Source: DASZVB01 sp036272055
Lineage (GTDB): Bacteria; Myxococcota_A; Polyangia; Polyangiales; Polyangiaceae
Length of the DNA stretch: 64,000 bases
NCBI GenBank assembly: GCA_036272055.1
Contig: DATAZL010000035.1
Span: forward strand, 85,136 to 149,135
Reading direction: 5' to 3'
In this document: positions 43,534 to 52,831 of the stretch, one piece after another
How positions within the stretch are numbered: position 1 is the first letter of the stretch
Layout of the letters: each line of letters opens with the position of its first letter
The notes under the pieces: generated by a model
Database searches by the model: none
What the model saw: the letters and a program-made list of their open reading frames with translations, nothing else
Told to the model about the DNA's origin: nothing
Position numbers and translations under genes: made by a program

Positions 43534-44325
43534 TCACGCCTCGTCGCTCTGCGCGCCTTGCTTCTTGGGCGCGCGATCCACGCGCCCTATCAGGAGCGCG
43601 ATGGTGACCTTGAGCATGTAATAGACCGCGCCGATGGCGTTGATCGACGACTCGCCCTCGCCGCGCGGACGCATCCGCACCGGCCGCTCCGCGATGCGAC
43701 ACCCGGCGCGCTGAAGGCGCACGAGGGAATCGACCTCGGGATAGTCGGAGGCGTACTCGGCGTGCAGCACGGCGAGCGCACGGGCGTTCCCCGCCCAGCA
43801 CCCCGATGTCGGATCGGTGATCGTGAGGCCCGACACGACGCGCAGCATGAACGAGAACCAGCGCGACCCGAGACGGCGCGCCCACGTCGACTGAAAGCCC
43901 TCTCGCTCGAGGTAGCGCGAGCCGAGCACGAAGTCCGCCTCCCCTGCCTCGATGGGCGCGACGAGCGACGCGACCGACGCGGGATCGTGCTGCCCGTCCC
44001 CATCGAGCCGCACCATGGCCCGGTACTCGCGCTCGAGCCCCCACGCGATGCCGGCCTGGACCGTCGCGCCGATCCCGCAGTTGAACGGGAGCCGGAGAAC
44101 CGACGCGCCCGCCTCTCTTGCGATCCGGGCTGTACCGTCCAATGAGCCATCGTCGATAACGAGAACGTCGGGGGCCTCGGACAGCGTCCGGAGCTCGGCG
44201 ATGACGTGCGCGATGTTCGCCGCCTCGTTCCACGCGGGGATGACCGCGAGCCTGCGCCGCACCGGTCGTTTTGACGCGACCCGTCCCGTGAGTGGTCGGT
44301 CTCGTTCGTCTCCCACGGCCTGCAT
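43534..44325 (-). CDS. Glycosyltransferase family 2 (polyprenyl-phosphate sugar synthase-like)
   Basis: About 263 aa. GT-A motifs: 'LAVIPAWNEAANIAHVI' near the N-terminus, 'DVLVIDDGSLDGTARIA', 'YRAMVRLDGDGQHDPASV' (DxD-type metal site) and 'ADFVLGSRYLER'. This is the dolichyl-phosphate mannose synthase-like group that loads a sugar on a lipid carrier. Pairing with a DUF2304 protein is the usual context and suggests membrane glycan synthesis. ATG 44325 is chosen; an upstream GTG/ATG in the same frame lacks a motif. Start uncertain by about 10-20 codons. Confidence 0.88.
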   Translation of the reverse strand: MQAVGDERDRPLTGRVASKRPVRRRLAVIPAWNEAANIAHVIAELRTLSEAPDVLVIDDGSLDGTARIAREAGASVLRLPFNCGIGATVQAGIAWGLEREYRAMVRLDGDGQHDPASVASLVAPIEAGEADFVLGSRYLEREGFQSTWARRLGSRWFSFMLRVVSGLTITDPTSGCWAGNARALAVLHAEYASDYPEVDSLVRLQRAGCRIAERPVRMRPRGEGESSINAIGAVYYMLKVTIALLIGRVDRAPKKQGAQSDEA

Positions 44326-44474
44326 TACGTCATCCGGTCCGCCTCGTATGACGCGTCGAGGCTCTTTCGGACCAATCGGAGCATTCGTCGAGGCCGGTGA
44401 CAATAGCGCGATCTGGTGACGGACGCGCCGCTCCGTTTGCACGCCGCCAAATCGGCGTGGCAGCATGCGAGGGC

Positions 44475-46175
44475 ATGCACCGCCGCCTACGCCTCCCCTC
44501 CGGGTTCGGCCTGGCCGTGTGCTGCGCGTGCGGGGGACGGCAGCTTCCGGCCCCGCCTCGCGCGGAGGCGTGCAAGGTCGTCTCGCTGTCGATCGTCGCC
44601 ACCAACGACGTGCACGGCCAGCTCGAGCGGCTTCCCATCGTCGCGGGATTCGTGAACAACTTGAAGAAGGCGCGCCCCGACTCGGGCGTGCTCCTGGTCG
44701 ACGCGGGCGACGCCTTCCAGGGCACGATCGAGTCGAACATGAACGAGGGCGCGGCGGTCATCGCCGCTTACCGGGCGATGGGCTACGCCGCCTTCACGCT
44801 CGGTAACCACGAGTTCGACTTTGGCCCCGAGGGTCCGGCGAACCGCCCTCTGGGGCCCGGGGACGACCTCCACGGTGCCCTCAAGCGGCGCATCGCCGAG
44901 GCGCCATTCGCCGTCCTCGCCGCGAACCTCCTCGACGCGAGCGGCCGGCCACCGATGTGGCCACATCTCACCGCATCGACCGAAGTCACGGTCCGCGGTG
45001 TGCGGATAGGGCTCGTCGGGGTGCTCACCGAGAACGCCGCGGAGGTCATCAAGCGCCCGAACTTCGACGATCTGCGGGCCGCGCCGATGGCGCCCGCGAC
45101 GGTGCGCGAGGCGACCGCGCTGCGCAAGGGCGGCGCGGATCTCATCGTCGTCCTCGCGCACGAGGGCGGCGAGTGCACTCGCTTCGACGACCCCCTCGAC
45201 ACGTCGTCGTGCAATCCGAATAGCGAGATCTTCCGCTACGCGCGCGCATTGCCGCACGGCATGGTCGACGTCATCGTGGGCGGCCACAAGAACGCCGGCG
45301 TCGCGCACGTCGTTGCGGGCATCCCCGTCGTGCATGCGCCATCGAATCTCCTCGCCTTCTCGCGCGTCGATCTGACGTTCGACCCAGCGACACGGCGGCT
45401 CGTCGATAGCCGCGTGTTCCCCCCGCACCCCGTGTGCACCGTGCCGATGGAGGCCGGCTGCAATCCGGGCATCTACGAGGGCGCGCCCGTCGTCGCCGAC
45501 GGAGCAACCGCCGCCGCGATAAAGCCCGCCCTCGACGCGGCGCGAGAGCTCCGCGAGAAGATGCTCGGCGTCGTGGTGGAAGCCCCGTTTCCCGCCGCAA
45601 AGCACGGCGAGACAGCGCTCGCGAATCTCTTCGCCGACATCATGCGCGAGGCGGTACCGGGCAGTGACGTCTCGCTCGGCAACGCCGGGAGCGTCCGTGA
45701 CGTGCTCCCCGAGGGCGAGCTCACCTTCGGCAAGCTCCACCACGTGATGCCCTTCGACAACGAGCTCGCACGCGTCGAGCTCACCGGCGCAGAGCTCACG
45801 CAGGCCCTCGAAGGGAGCCTCACCGACGAGGCGCACGGCGAGCCGGCCATCTCCGGCCTCCGCGTGAAGGGCGAGTGCGCGAACGGCGCGCTCAAGGTCA
45901 CCCTCACCCACCCCGACGGCGCCGCCGTCCGCGACGACGAGAAGCTCACCCTCGCGACGAGCGACTATCTCGCGCTCGGCGGTGACAAGCTCCTCACGCC
46001 GCTTCACCTGTCCGACGCTCGCGTCGTCCTCGACACCGGTAAATCCGTCCGCGACGCCCTCATCACCGGCATGCAGAAGCGCCGCTCGCTACGCCCGACC
46101 GATCCCGCGCTCTTCGATCCGGACCACCCGCGAATAAAGCTCCCAGGGATGTGTCCGGTGCGCTGTCCGAAGTGA
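44475..46175 (+). CDS. 5'-nucleotidase-family metallophosphoesterase lipoprotein
   Basis: About 566 aa from ATG 44475. The leader 'GFGLAVCCACGG' contains a lipobox. The N-terminal metallophosphoesterase domain shows 'ATNDVHGQLERL', 'LLVDAGDAFQGTI', 'TLGNHEFDFGPEG', 'IVVLAHEGGECTRFDD' and 'VDVIVGGHKNAGV'; in this last block the usual GGHTH/GGHxH pair has Asn at the second His. The C-terminal 5'-nucleotidase domain has 'SLGNAGSVRDVLPEGELTFG' and 'FDNELARVELTGAEL'. Likely periplasmic or surface hydrolysis of nucleotides or UDP-sugars. The start was set by the signal peptide. Confidence 0.88.
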   Translation: MHRRLRLPSGFGLAVCCACGGRQLPAPPRAEACKVVSLSIVATNDVHGQLERLPIVAGFVNNLKKARPDSGVLLVDAGDAFQGTIESNMNEGAAVIAAYRAMGYAAFTLGNHEFDFGPEGPANRPLGPGDDLHGALKRRIAEAPFAVLAANLLDASGRPPMWPHLTASTEVTVRGVRIGLVGVLTENAAEVIKRPNFDDLRAAPMAPATVREATALRKGGADLIVVLAHEGGECTRFDDPLDTSSCNPNSEIFRYARALPHGMVDVIVGGHKNAGVAHVVAGIPVVHAPSNLLAFSRVDLTFDPATRRLVDSRVFPPHPVCTVPMEAGCNPGIYEGAPVVADGATAAAIKPALDAARELREKMLGVVVEAPFPAAKHGETALANLFADIMREAVPGSDVSLGNAGSVRDVLPEGELTFGKLHHVMPFDNELARVELTGAELTQALEGSLTDEAHGEPAISGLRVKGECANGALKVTLTHPDGAAVRDDEKLTLATSDYLALGGDKLLTPLHLSDARVVLDTGKSVRDALITGMQKRRSLRPTDPALFDPDHPRIKLPGMCPVRCPK

Positions 46176-46231
46176 CGGGATGCGGGGAATCCAGTCCTCG
46201 GAACACGTCGAGGTCGGACTCATGCTAGATC

Positions 46232-46426
46232 ATGTTCGTGCAACGAGCCGTTCTCACCACTCATGAAGAAGCCAAGAAGGCCGAGCGTGAAGAGATCCGG
46301 CGTATGACGCCCGAGCAGCGCCTTCGCATCGGCGCCGAGCTCCACGCCTTCTGGGTCCGGAACTACCATCGCGATGCTCCCCGACTGGATCGAACTGTGC
46401 GAGTCCTTCAGCGCGAACGGCGTTGA
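46232..46426 (+). CDS. Small protein upstream of nucleotidyltransferase
   Basis: A 64-aa charged protein ('THEEAKKAEREEIRRMTPEQ' followed by 'RLRIGAELHAFWVRNYHRD'). The 3' end overlaps the nucleotidyltransferase gene by 53 bp. Short proteins with a 'MTPEQRL/RIGAEL' segment often precede nucleotidyltransferase genes in bacteria, so it may be a partner. It may regulate or stabilise the enzyme; not proven. Confidence 0.6.
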   Translation: MFVQRAVLTTHEEAKKAEREEIRRMTPEQRLRIGAELHAFWVRNYHRDAPRLDRTVRVLQRERR

Positions 46427-46814
46427 ATTCCTTCTCGTAGGTGGCCAGGCCGTGATCGCTCACGGCTACCCACGGCTGACGAAGGACATGGACCTGTGGG
46501 TTCGCCCCACGAGTGCCAATGGCGAGCGGGTGCTCCGTGCTCTCGCGGCGTTCGGCGCTGCACCAGAGCAAGTGCTCGCAAGCCAGTTCGAGGATCACCG
46601 GACACTCCTCGTGCTCGGGCGCGAGCCGTTTCGAGTCGATATTCTGACCGACATTCCTGGCGTTTCCTTCGACGAGGCGTGGCGCGAGCGTGCGAGCGTA
46701 AATCTGGACGGAGTGGACGTGCCGCTCATCAGCAAACGTCTCCTCATCCAGAACAAGAGAGCCGTTGGGCGATTGCAGGATCTGGCGGATGCCGAAGAGC
46801 TGGACAAAATCTGA
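46374..46814 (+). CDS. Nucleotidyltransferase (MNT / AbiEii-like)
   Basis: A 146-aa protein of the Pol-beta nucleotidyltransferase superfamily. The fold signature is 'FLLVGGQAVIAHGYPRLTKD' followed by 'MDLWVRPT': Gly-Gly plus the two Asp of the DxD metal site. 'PFRVDILTDIPGVSF' supplies the third carboxylate. MNT and AbiEii proteins of this kind are toxins or antitoxins that add nucleotides to tRNA or to a partner protein. With the 64-aa upstream gene it forms a compact two-gene unit. The lack of a HEPN gene argues against the classical HEPN/MNT pair. Confidence 0.82.
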   Translation: MLPDWIELCESFSANGVEFLLVGGQAVIAHGYPRLTKDMDLWVRPTSANGERVLRALAAFGAAPEQVLASQFEDHRTLLVLGREPFRVDILTDIPGVSFDEAWRERASVNLDGVDVPLISKRLLIQNKRAVGRLQDLADAEELDKI

Positions 46815-46886
46815 GGGCTCGCCCAGGTTGCCTCCGGGCACGTGTTCCACGTCGCGAGTCTCTTTGGTGTAGCGTGAGCGCCAGCG

Positions 46887-48944
46887 ATGGCGTCTTCCGA
46901 GGAGCGTTCGCCGATCGGCGCCAGATCTGCGGTATGGCCGGCGGCCGTCGCATCGGGCTCTCTCGTCGCTCAGCACGTCGCCGGCCGGGCCACGCGCGAC
47001 GCGCTTTTTCTGTCGCATTTCGGGCTGGGCTTGCTGCCCGACGCGATGATCGGCGCGGCGGTCCTGTCGTTGATCGCGGTTCTCGCCATCTCGTGGACGC
47101 TCGCGAGAAGCGGCCCTGCACTCGTAGTACCGACGCTCTTCGCGCTCAGCGCGGCGCTCTTTCTCGTCGAGTCGTGGCTCAGCCTCCGCAGCGAGCGCGC
47201 AGCAACGGTCGCGGTTTACGCTCATATCGCCGTCTTCAGCTCGACCGCGGTGAGCGCGTTCTGGTCGCTGGTCAACGAGCGATTCGACCCGCACGAGGCC
47301 AAGAAGCTCGTCGGGCGGATCGCGAGTGGCGGCACGGTCGGCGGCATCCTCGGCGGCGTCGTCACGTGGCGCGCTGCGGCTCACCTGTCGGTGCCGTCGA
47401 TGCTGGCGCTTCTCGCGGGCATCAACGCCGTCGGTCTCGGAGCATCGCTGAGCGTTGCGCGCGGCGCTCACGGCACCGGAGAGACAGTGGAATCCGTCGC
47501 GGGCGGCGGATGGAAGGTCGTACGCGAGCTCCCCTACCTCCGTGACCTCGCGCTCCTCGTACTTGCCGGTGCGATCGTCCAGGCGCTCCTCGACTGGCTC
47601 CTGAGCGCGCACGCGTCGCACGCCTACGGCAAGGGGGCCGAGCTCCTCGGCTTCTTCGCGCTCTTCAACATGGTGGTCGGCGTGCTGTCGTTCGTCGCGC
47701 AGACGAGCCTATCGCGGCCCTTGCTGGAGCGGCGCGGCCTCGTGACGACCGTGCAATCCGAGCCCGTCGCCGTCGTCCTCTGTTCGGTGCTCGCACTGAT
47801 CGCGCCTCACCTTTCCGCGGTGGTCCTCCTGCGCGGTGGCGAGGCAGTGACACGCAACTCGCTCTATCGCTCGGCCTATGAGCTCTTCTACACGCCCCTC
47901 CCGACCGCGAAGAAGCGCGCCACGAAGACGTTGATCGACGTCGGAGTCGACCGCGCCGGCACGATGCTCGCGAGCGTCGGGCTCCTCGCCGTGGTTCATC
48001 TCGGCCTCGACGACGCGACCCGCATCGTCCTCATCGCCGCCATGGCGCTGGCCGGGGTCGCGTGGCTCGTCTCCACGCGCCTGCACGAAGGCTACGTATC
48101 TGCGCTCGCCGCGAGCCTGGAATCCGGCGCGATCGCACTGGGCAACGAGGAAACGATGGACCTGACGACTCGGAAGACCCTCGCCGAGACTACGGCGCTC
48201 CTCGACGCCGGAAAGCTTCTCGCCCGGGTCGAACGGTTCCAGAGCGCGAAGGCGAACACGGCAACCGGAACGACGGAGCCTGTGACCGACGACCTGGGCG
48301 CACGCGTTCGGGAGCTGGGGAGCGGAGACACGGCACGCACCAAGGCTGCGCTGGCCGCACCGCTTTCGACCGCGCTCGTGGCGTTCGCGATCCCTCTCCT
48401 CGCGAACGATGCCGTGGCGCGCGATGCGGTGCGCGCGCTGCGGAACGTCGCGCCTCGAGCAACAGGGCAGCTTCTGGACGCGCTGCTCGATCACGACGTC
48501 GACGTGCGCGTCCGCCGGCGCCTCCCGCGGGTGCTCAAGGTCTGTCGGACAGAGCGAGCCGCAGCCGGCCTCTTCATGGCGCTCGGCGATCCGGTGTTCG
48601 ACGTTCGCACACAGGTAGCACTCGCGCTCACCGAGATGCAAGACGCGGGACAGGTCGTCCTCGCGCGCGAAAAGGTCTTCGACCTGGCCGTCCACGAGCT
48701 CACGGCTTGTCCCGAGCCGGATGACGCGGAGCGAAGTCGCCGTCTCGGCCACGTCTTCACAATGCTCGGCCTCGTGCTCGAGCGCGAACCGCTCCGGATC
48801 GCGCACCGGACGATCCGCGGCGACGACCCGCGCCTGCGCGGCACCGCCCAGGAATATCTCGAGGTGACACTGCCTCAGCGCGTCCGCGACGTGCTTCTCC
48901 CACTGCTCGGCGCTCCGCAGCCGGCTTCAGCAAGGAGCACATGA
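46887..48944 (+). CDS. ATP/ADP carrier-like (NTT/Tlc-type) transporter with HEAT-like C-terminus
   Basis: A 685-aa protein. Residues of about 15-425 form 11-12 membrane helices with features of nucleotide-transporter/Tlc or related MFS proteins: 'GRATRDALFLSHFGLGLLPD', 'WSLVNERFDPHEAKKLVGRI', 'GGTVGGILGGVVTW', 'YRSAYELFYTPLPTAKKRA' and 'TLIDVGVDRAGTML'. Residues of about 480-670 are soluble and helical with HEAT-like repeats ('FVRTQVALALTEMQ'-like spacing). NTT proteins exchange ATP for ADP in intracellular bacteria; in free-living myxobacteria their role is unknown. The stop codon overlaps the ATG of the following kinase (ATGA), so the two are translationally coupled. Confidence 0.8.
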   Translation: MASSEERSPIGARSAVWPAAVASGSLVAQHVAGRATRDALFLSHFGLGLLPDAMIGAAVLSLIAVLAISWTLARSGPALVVPTLFALSAALFLVESWLSLRSERAATVAVYAHIAVFSSTAVSAFWSLVNERFDPHEAKKLVGRIASGGTVGGILGGVVTWRAAAHLSVPSMLALLAGINAVGLGASLSVARGAHGTGETVESVAGGGWKVVRELPYLRDLALLVLAGAIVQALLDWLLSAHASHAYGKGAELLGFFALFNMVVGVLSFVAQTSLSRPLLERRGLVTTVQSEPVAVVLCSVLALIAPHLSAVVLLRGGEAVTRNSLYRSAYELFYTPLPTAKKRATKTLIDVGVDRAGTMLASVGLLAVVHLGLDDATRIVLIAAMALAGVAWLVSTRLHEGYVSALAASLESGAIALGNEETMDLTTRKTLAETTALLDAGKLLARVERFQSAKANTATGTTEPVTDDLGARVRELGSGDTARTKAALAAPLSTALVAFAIPLLANDAVARDAVRALRNVAPRATGQLLDALLDHDVDVRVRRRLPRVLKVCRTERAAAGLFMALGDPVFDVRTQVALALTEMQDAGQVVLAREKVFDLAVHELTACPEPDDAERSRRLGHVFTMLGLVLEREPLRIAHRTIRGDDPRLRGTAQEYLEVTLPQRVRDVLLPLLGAPQPASARST

Positions 48945-51900
48945 CGACGATCGCTGACCGCTTCGAGATCGAGTCCGTCGCGGGAGAAGGCGGCATGGGC
49001 ATCGTCTATCGCGCGCGCGATCTCGGCTCGCCGACGCACGCGACGGTCGCGCTCAAGGTGGTGCGCGGCGCGTTCGCCAACGCGCGGTTCGAGCGTGAAG
49101 CAACGCTGCTCGCGGAGCTGGAGGGCGAAGGCATCGTCCGGTACGTTGCGCATGGTCGGATCGACGCCCAGTCGATGTTTCTGGCGATGGAATGGCTCGA
49201 GGGCGAAGCGCTGGACGTGCGACTGACGCGCGGCCCGCTCGCGATGGAAGACTGTCTCACCCTCGGTCGCCGTCTCGCCCGCGCGCTCGGTGTCGCACAT
49301 GCGCGCGGCGTGGTGCACCGTGACGTGAAGCCGGGCAACGTGATCTTGCGGGGTGGCCCCGCCGGGGCGACGCTGGTGGACTTCGGCATCGCACGCGCCG
49401 GCGCCCTGCGAGCCATGACGGCCACGGGAGCCATACTCGGCACGCCGCAGTACATGGCCCCGGAGCAAGCACGCGGCGAACGCCTGGACGCGCGTGCCGA
49501 CGTCTTTGCGCTCGGCTGTGTCCTCTTCGAGTGCCTGAGCGGACGGGCAGCGTTCATCGGCGCGCACGTCGTCGCCGTCCTCGCGAAGATCCTGCTCGAT
49601 CCCGCGGAGCGAGTGAGCGCGCTCCGGCCCGGCGTGCCCGCTGCTCTCGACGAGCTCGTCACCCGGCTGCTCGAGAAATCGCCCGCTGCGCGGCCTGCAG
49701 ACGGCGCCGCCGTCGCGATCGCCCTCGACGCCATCCAGGCAGATGACGCGCCCGTCGTGCGGAGTTCCCGCGTCTCGTCCATCGGAACGACGGAGCGGCG
49801 TCTTGCGACGGTCATCATGGCGCGCGTCGCGACCGGGCCGGCGGCGACCCAGGGCGACGTCTTCGACGATACCGACGTGGCGCTTCGCGGCGTGACGTCC
49901 GAGATGCACAGCATCGACCTCGCTGCTCTTCTCGGCGTGACGGTGACCGCGCTCGCCAGCGGCACGCTCGTCGGTGCCGTCGTGGCCGAAGCGGAAGCCG
50001 GAAACGCGGCCGAACGAGCCATCCGCTGCGCGATTGCACTGCGCGCCGAGCTGTCGGGCGCGACCATCTCCGTCGCGACCGGACGCGCCGTCATCGCTGG
50101 CCAGCTCCCGGTCGGCGAAGCCATCGACCGAGCCGCGCTCCTCCTCGAGAAGCACGGCGATGGCGGCGGCATCTTCATCGACGAGGCGACGGCGTCGATG
50201 ATCGAGGGGCGCTTCGTCGTCGACCGAACGGCAGCCGCTATCTCGGTGACGGGAGAGCGCGCCGCGACCGAGCGCATCCGGACGGTGCTGGGCCGCGAGA
50301 TTGCGTGCGTCGGACGCACACGAGAGCTCGCACTGCTCGAGTCCACCTTCAGGGAGTGCGTGGACGAACCGATCGCCCGGGCGCTGGTCGTTATCGCCCA
50401 GCCCGGCATCGGCAAGACACGTCTGCGACGCGAGCTCACGTCGCGCGTCCGAGCATGGGAATCGCCGCCCGCGGTGTGGCTCGCGCTGGCCGATCCGGTG
50501 ACGCAGGGAGCCTCGTATGCACTTGCCGGCGACCTGCTGCGGCGCGTGCTCGACGTGGCACCCGGTGACGCGAAGACTCGGCGCGACGGCCTGCTCGCTC
50601 GAGTGGCGAGGAACGGGACGAGCAAGGGTTTCGAGCCCGGGTTCATCGCGAGATTTCTGGGAGAAATCGTCGAGATCCCGTTCGGTGACGAGGACGAGGC
50701 GCTCCGGGCGGCCCGTCGAAGCCCCGAGCTGATGCGCGCGCGGCTCGTCGATGCGGCGTCCGCGTTCATCGGCGCCGAGCTCGAGCGCCATCCGGTCCTG
50801 CTGGTGGTCGAAGACGTGCACTGGGCGGACATCGCGAGCGTGCGCCTGCTCGGCAGCGTACTCGAGCGGCTGAAGGACGCTCCGTTGATGATTCTCGCGC
50901 TCGCGCGACCGTCGGTCGACGAGGTTCACCCGCGTCTCTGGGAGGAGCACCGCGCGTCGCGGTTCGTGCTCGAACCTCTGCTGCGCAAGGCGGCCGAGAA
51001 GCTCGCGCGGGCGGTGCTGGGGCACGACACCGGCGTCGACGCGATCGTGAAGCGGGCGGCAGGTAACCCGCTGTTCGTCGAAGAGCTCGCGCGCGTCTCT
51101 GCCGAGGGCGGTGGCGCGGACGACCTGCCTCCGACCATCGCCGCAGCAGCCGAGGCGCGTCTCTCCCTTCTGTCGGCGGAAGCGCGTCAGGTGCTCCGCG
51201 CCTCCGCGGTGTTCGGCGAGCGGTTCTGGCCTGGAGCGGTCGGCAAGCTCGTCGGTTCGCCGCTCGCTTCACGGGTCGGGACGCATCTCGACGCGCTGGA
51301 GCAGCTCGAGGTCGTCAGCGCAGAGCCGACCTCCCGGTTCGCGAGCGAGCGCGAGTACGTCTTCCGTCACGCGCTCGTTCGCGACGCGGCGTACGCCATG
51401 CTGACGGACGAGGACCGCGTGATCGGCCACGCCCTGGCGGCCGAGTGGCTCGAGCCGCACGCCTCCGACGCCGCGGTGCTCGCGCAGCATTTCGAGCTCG
51501 GTGAGCGGCGCGCAGAAGCAGCGCGCTTTCACGTGATCGCGGCAGAGAACGCACTCGCTGCCATGGACGCTGCCGGGATTGCAAGGCACGTCGCGAGCGC
51601 CGAGACCTGCGCCGCGAGCGGTGAGCTGCTCGGGCGCGCGCGTCTCGCGCAAGCGGACATGTCACTCTGGAACGGCGACAACCGTGCGGCGGGGAGAGAC
51701 GCGCGCGACGCCATGTCACTGGTCGAACGCGGCACCGCGCGCTGGTTCGACGCCGCGGGCATCGCTGCCGTGGCTTTCGGCAAGCTCGACGACACCATCG
51801 AGACCTTCTCCGCCGTCGAGGCGCTCGAGCAGACCGCGGCGAGCGAGCCGAGCTCCGGGCGTTCGCGCGCCGTCGCGCGTATCCGCGCAGGCATCCAGCT

Positions 51901-52783
51901 GGCGTATTTCGGCGAGCTCGCACGGACCGACACGCTCCTCGACGGGTGCGAGCGCGAGCCGGGAGCCGATGGGGACGCCGGCGTGCTCGCGTGGCTCTGC
52001 GACGCCGCGTTCGACCGCATGTTCGCGAGCGGTGAGCCCGTTCATCCGTCGCGATTCCTTCGTGGACGCGAGCTGTATGGGAGGCTCGGCGATCGACGTG
52101 GAGTCGTGGTCCAGACGAGCAACCACATCTTGACGCTGGCCATGCTCGGGGCGTTCGCCGAAGCGCGCGCGGCGTTGCCTGCGTTCGAGAGCGAGAGCGC
52201 CGAGATCGGATTCAGATCGGCGAAGCTCATCGCGCCCTGGATAAGGGCGTCGTGCGCGCAAGGAGAGGGTGACGCGGAGCCGATCCTCCACTTCCAGCGG
52301 ACGACGAGGCGAATGCTGCCTCCGGGGCGCGGGGCGGCGGGAGTCAGCATGTCGCTGGCAGAGCTCCTCGTCCTCAACGGCCACGTCGACGAGGCAGCCG
52401 ATGAGGTCGCGATCGGCCTCTCCTCGGCGTTCAACACACCCACCTATTGCTGTGTTCTCCTCGCCGTATCATCCATGATCAAGGTGCGCAGAGACGACGT
52501 GGCGGGAGCGCTCGACGACTCCGCGCAGGCCATCGCGCTCGCCGCGCGCGGCGTGGGCATCGCCAACGCCTACACCCCGCATCTCGCCCGCTACGAGGCC
52601 CTCCACGCCGCACACCTCGAGGAAGAAGCCCGTGCAGTCCTCCGCGACGGCGCCGCAACGATCTGGAGACGCGCCCAGAACCTCGCCGAGTACGGCCCCG
52701 GCTACCTGAAACACGCCTGGCGAACCGCCGAGCTCATGCGGCTCGCCGACGAACATGGCGTGGCTCCTCGACTGACGAAGTAG
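48941..52783 (+). CDS. Kinase - pseudocyclase - AAA ATPase - TPR protein (TOMM kinase/cyclase-like)
   Basis: A 1280-aa protein. Kinase (about 8-265): 'VAGEGGMGIVYRARD', Lys39 in 'VALKVV', 'HRDVKPGNVIL' with Asp128, 'VDFGIARAG', 'GTPQYMAPEQARGE'. Residues of about 285-430 resemble a class III cyclase ('RRLATVIMARVATG'...'AERAIRCAIALRAELSG', 'GRAVIAGQLPVGEAIDRAAL') but lack the metal Asp residues. Then AAA ATPase: intact Walker A 'AQPGIGKTRLRREL' (about 485-495), Walker B 'PVLLVVEDVHWADI'. The C-terminal 600 residues are TPR-like. This layout matches TOMM-system kinase/cyclase fusion proteins; no TOMM biosynthesis genes are nearby. AAGGAG precedes the ATG. Confidence 0.92.
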   Translation: MTTIADRFEIESVAGEGGMGIVYRARDLGSPTHATVALKVVRGAFANARFEREATLLAELEGEGIVRYVAHGRIDAQSMFLAMEWLEGEALDVRLTRGPLAMEDCLTLGRRLARALGVAHARGVVHRDVKPGNVILRGGPAGATLVDFGIARAGALRAMTATGAILGTPQYMAPEQARGERLDARADVFALGCVLFECLSGRAAFIGAHVVAVLAKILLDPAERVSALRPGVPAALDELVTRLLEKSPAARPADGAAVAIALDAIQADDAPVVRSSRVSSIGTTERRLATVIMARVATGPAATQGDVFDDTDVALRGVTSEMHSIDLAALLGVTVTALASGTLVGAVVAEAEAGNAAERAIRCAIALRAELSGATISVATGRAVIAGQLPVGEAIDRAALLLEKHGDGGGIFIDEATASMIEGRFVVDRTAAAISVTGERAATERIRTVLGREIACVGRTRELALLESTFRECVDEPIARALVVIAQPGIGKTRLRRELTSRVRAWESPPAVWLALADPVTQGASYALAGDLLRRVLDVAPGDAKTRRDGLLARVARNGTSKGFEPGFIARFLGEIVEIPFGDEDEALRAARRSPELMRARLVDAASAFIGAELERHPVLLVVEDVHWADIASVRLLGSVLERLKDAPLMILALARPSVDEVHPRLWEEHRASRFVLEPLLRKAAEKLARAVLGHDTGVDAIVKRAAGNPLFVEELARVSAEGGGADDLPPTIAAAAEARLSLLSAEARQVLRASAVFGERFWPGAVGKLVGSPLASRVGTHLDALEQLEVVSAEPTSRFASEREYVFRHALVRDAAYAMLTDEDRVIGHALAAEWLEPHASDAAVLAQHFELGERRAEAARFHVIAAENALAAMDAAGIARHVASAETCAASGELLGRARLAQADMSLWNGDNRAAGRDARDAMSLVERGTARWFDAAGIAAVAFGKLDDTIETFSAVEALEQTAASEPSSGRSRAVARIRAGIQLAYFGELARTDTLLDGCEREPGADGDAGVLAWLCDAAFDRMFASGEPVHPSRFLRGRELYGRLGDRRGVVVQTSNHILTLAMLGAFAEARAALPAFESESAEIGFRSAKLIAPWIRASCAQGEGDAEPILHFQRTTRRMLPPGRGAAGVSMSLAELLVLNGHVDEAADEVAIGLSSAFNTPTYCCVLLAVSSMIKVRRDDVAGALDDSAQAIALAARGVGIANAYTPHLARYEALHAAHLEEEARAVLRDGAATIWRRAQNLAEYGPGYLKHAWRTAELMRLADEHGVAPRLTK

Positions 52784-52831
52784 CGGATCGGCCGGCCCGA
52801 GCCGGCACGATCCGCATCGATGACTTCGTTC

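Noticed and set aside
44487..46007. 506-aa minus-strand open frame
   Set aside because: Antisense to the 5'-nucleotidase-like gene; no motif.
48875..51025. 716-aa minus-strand open frame
   Set aside because: Antisense to the kinase/pseudocyclase gene; His/Arg/Asp-rich shadow.
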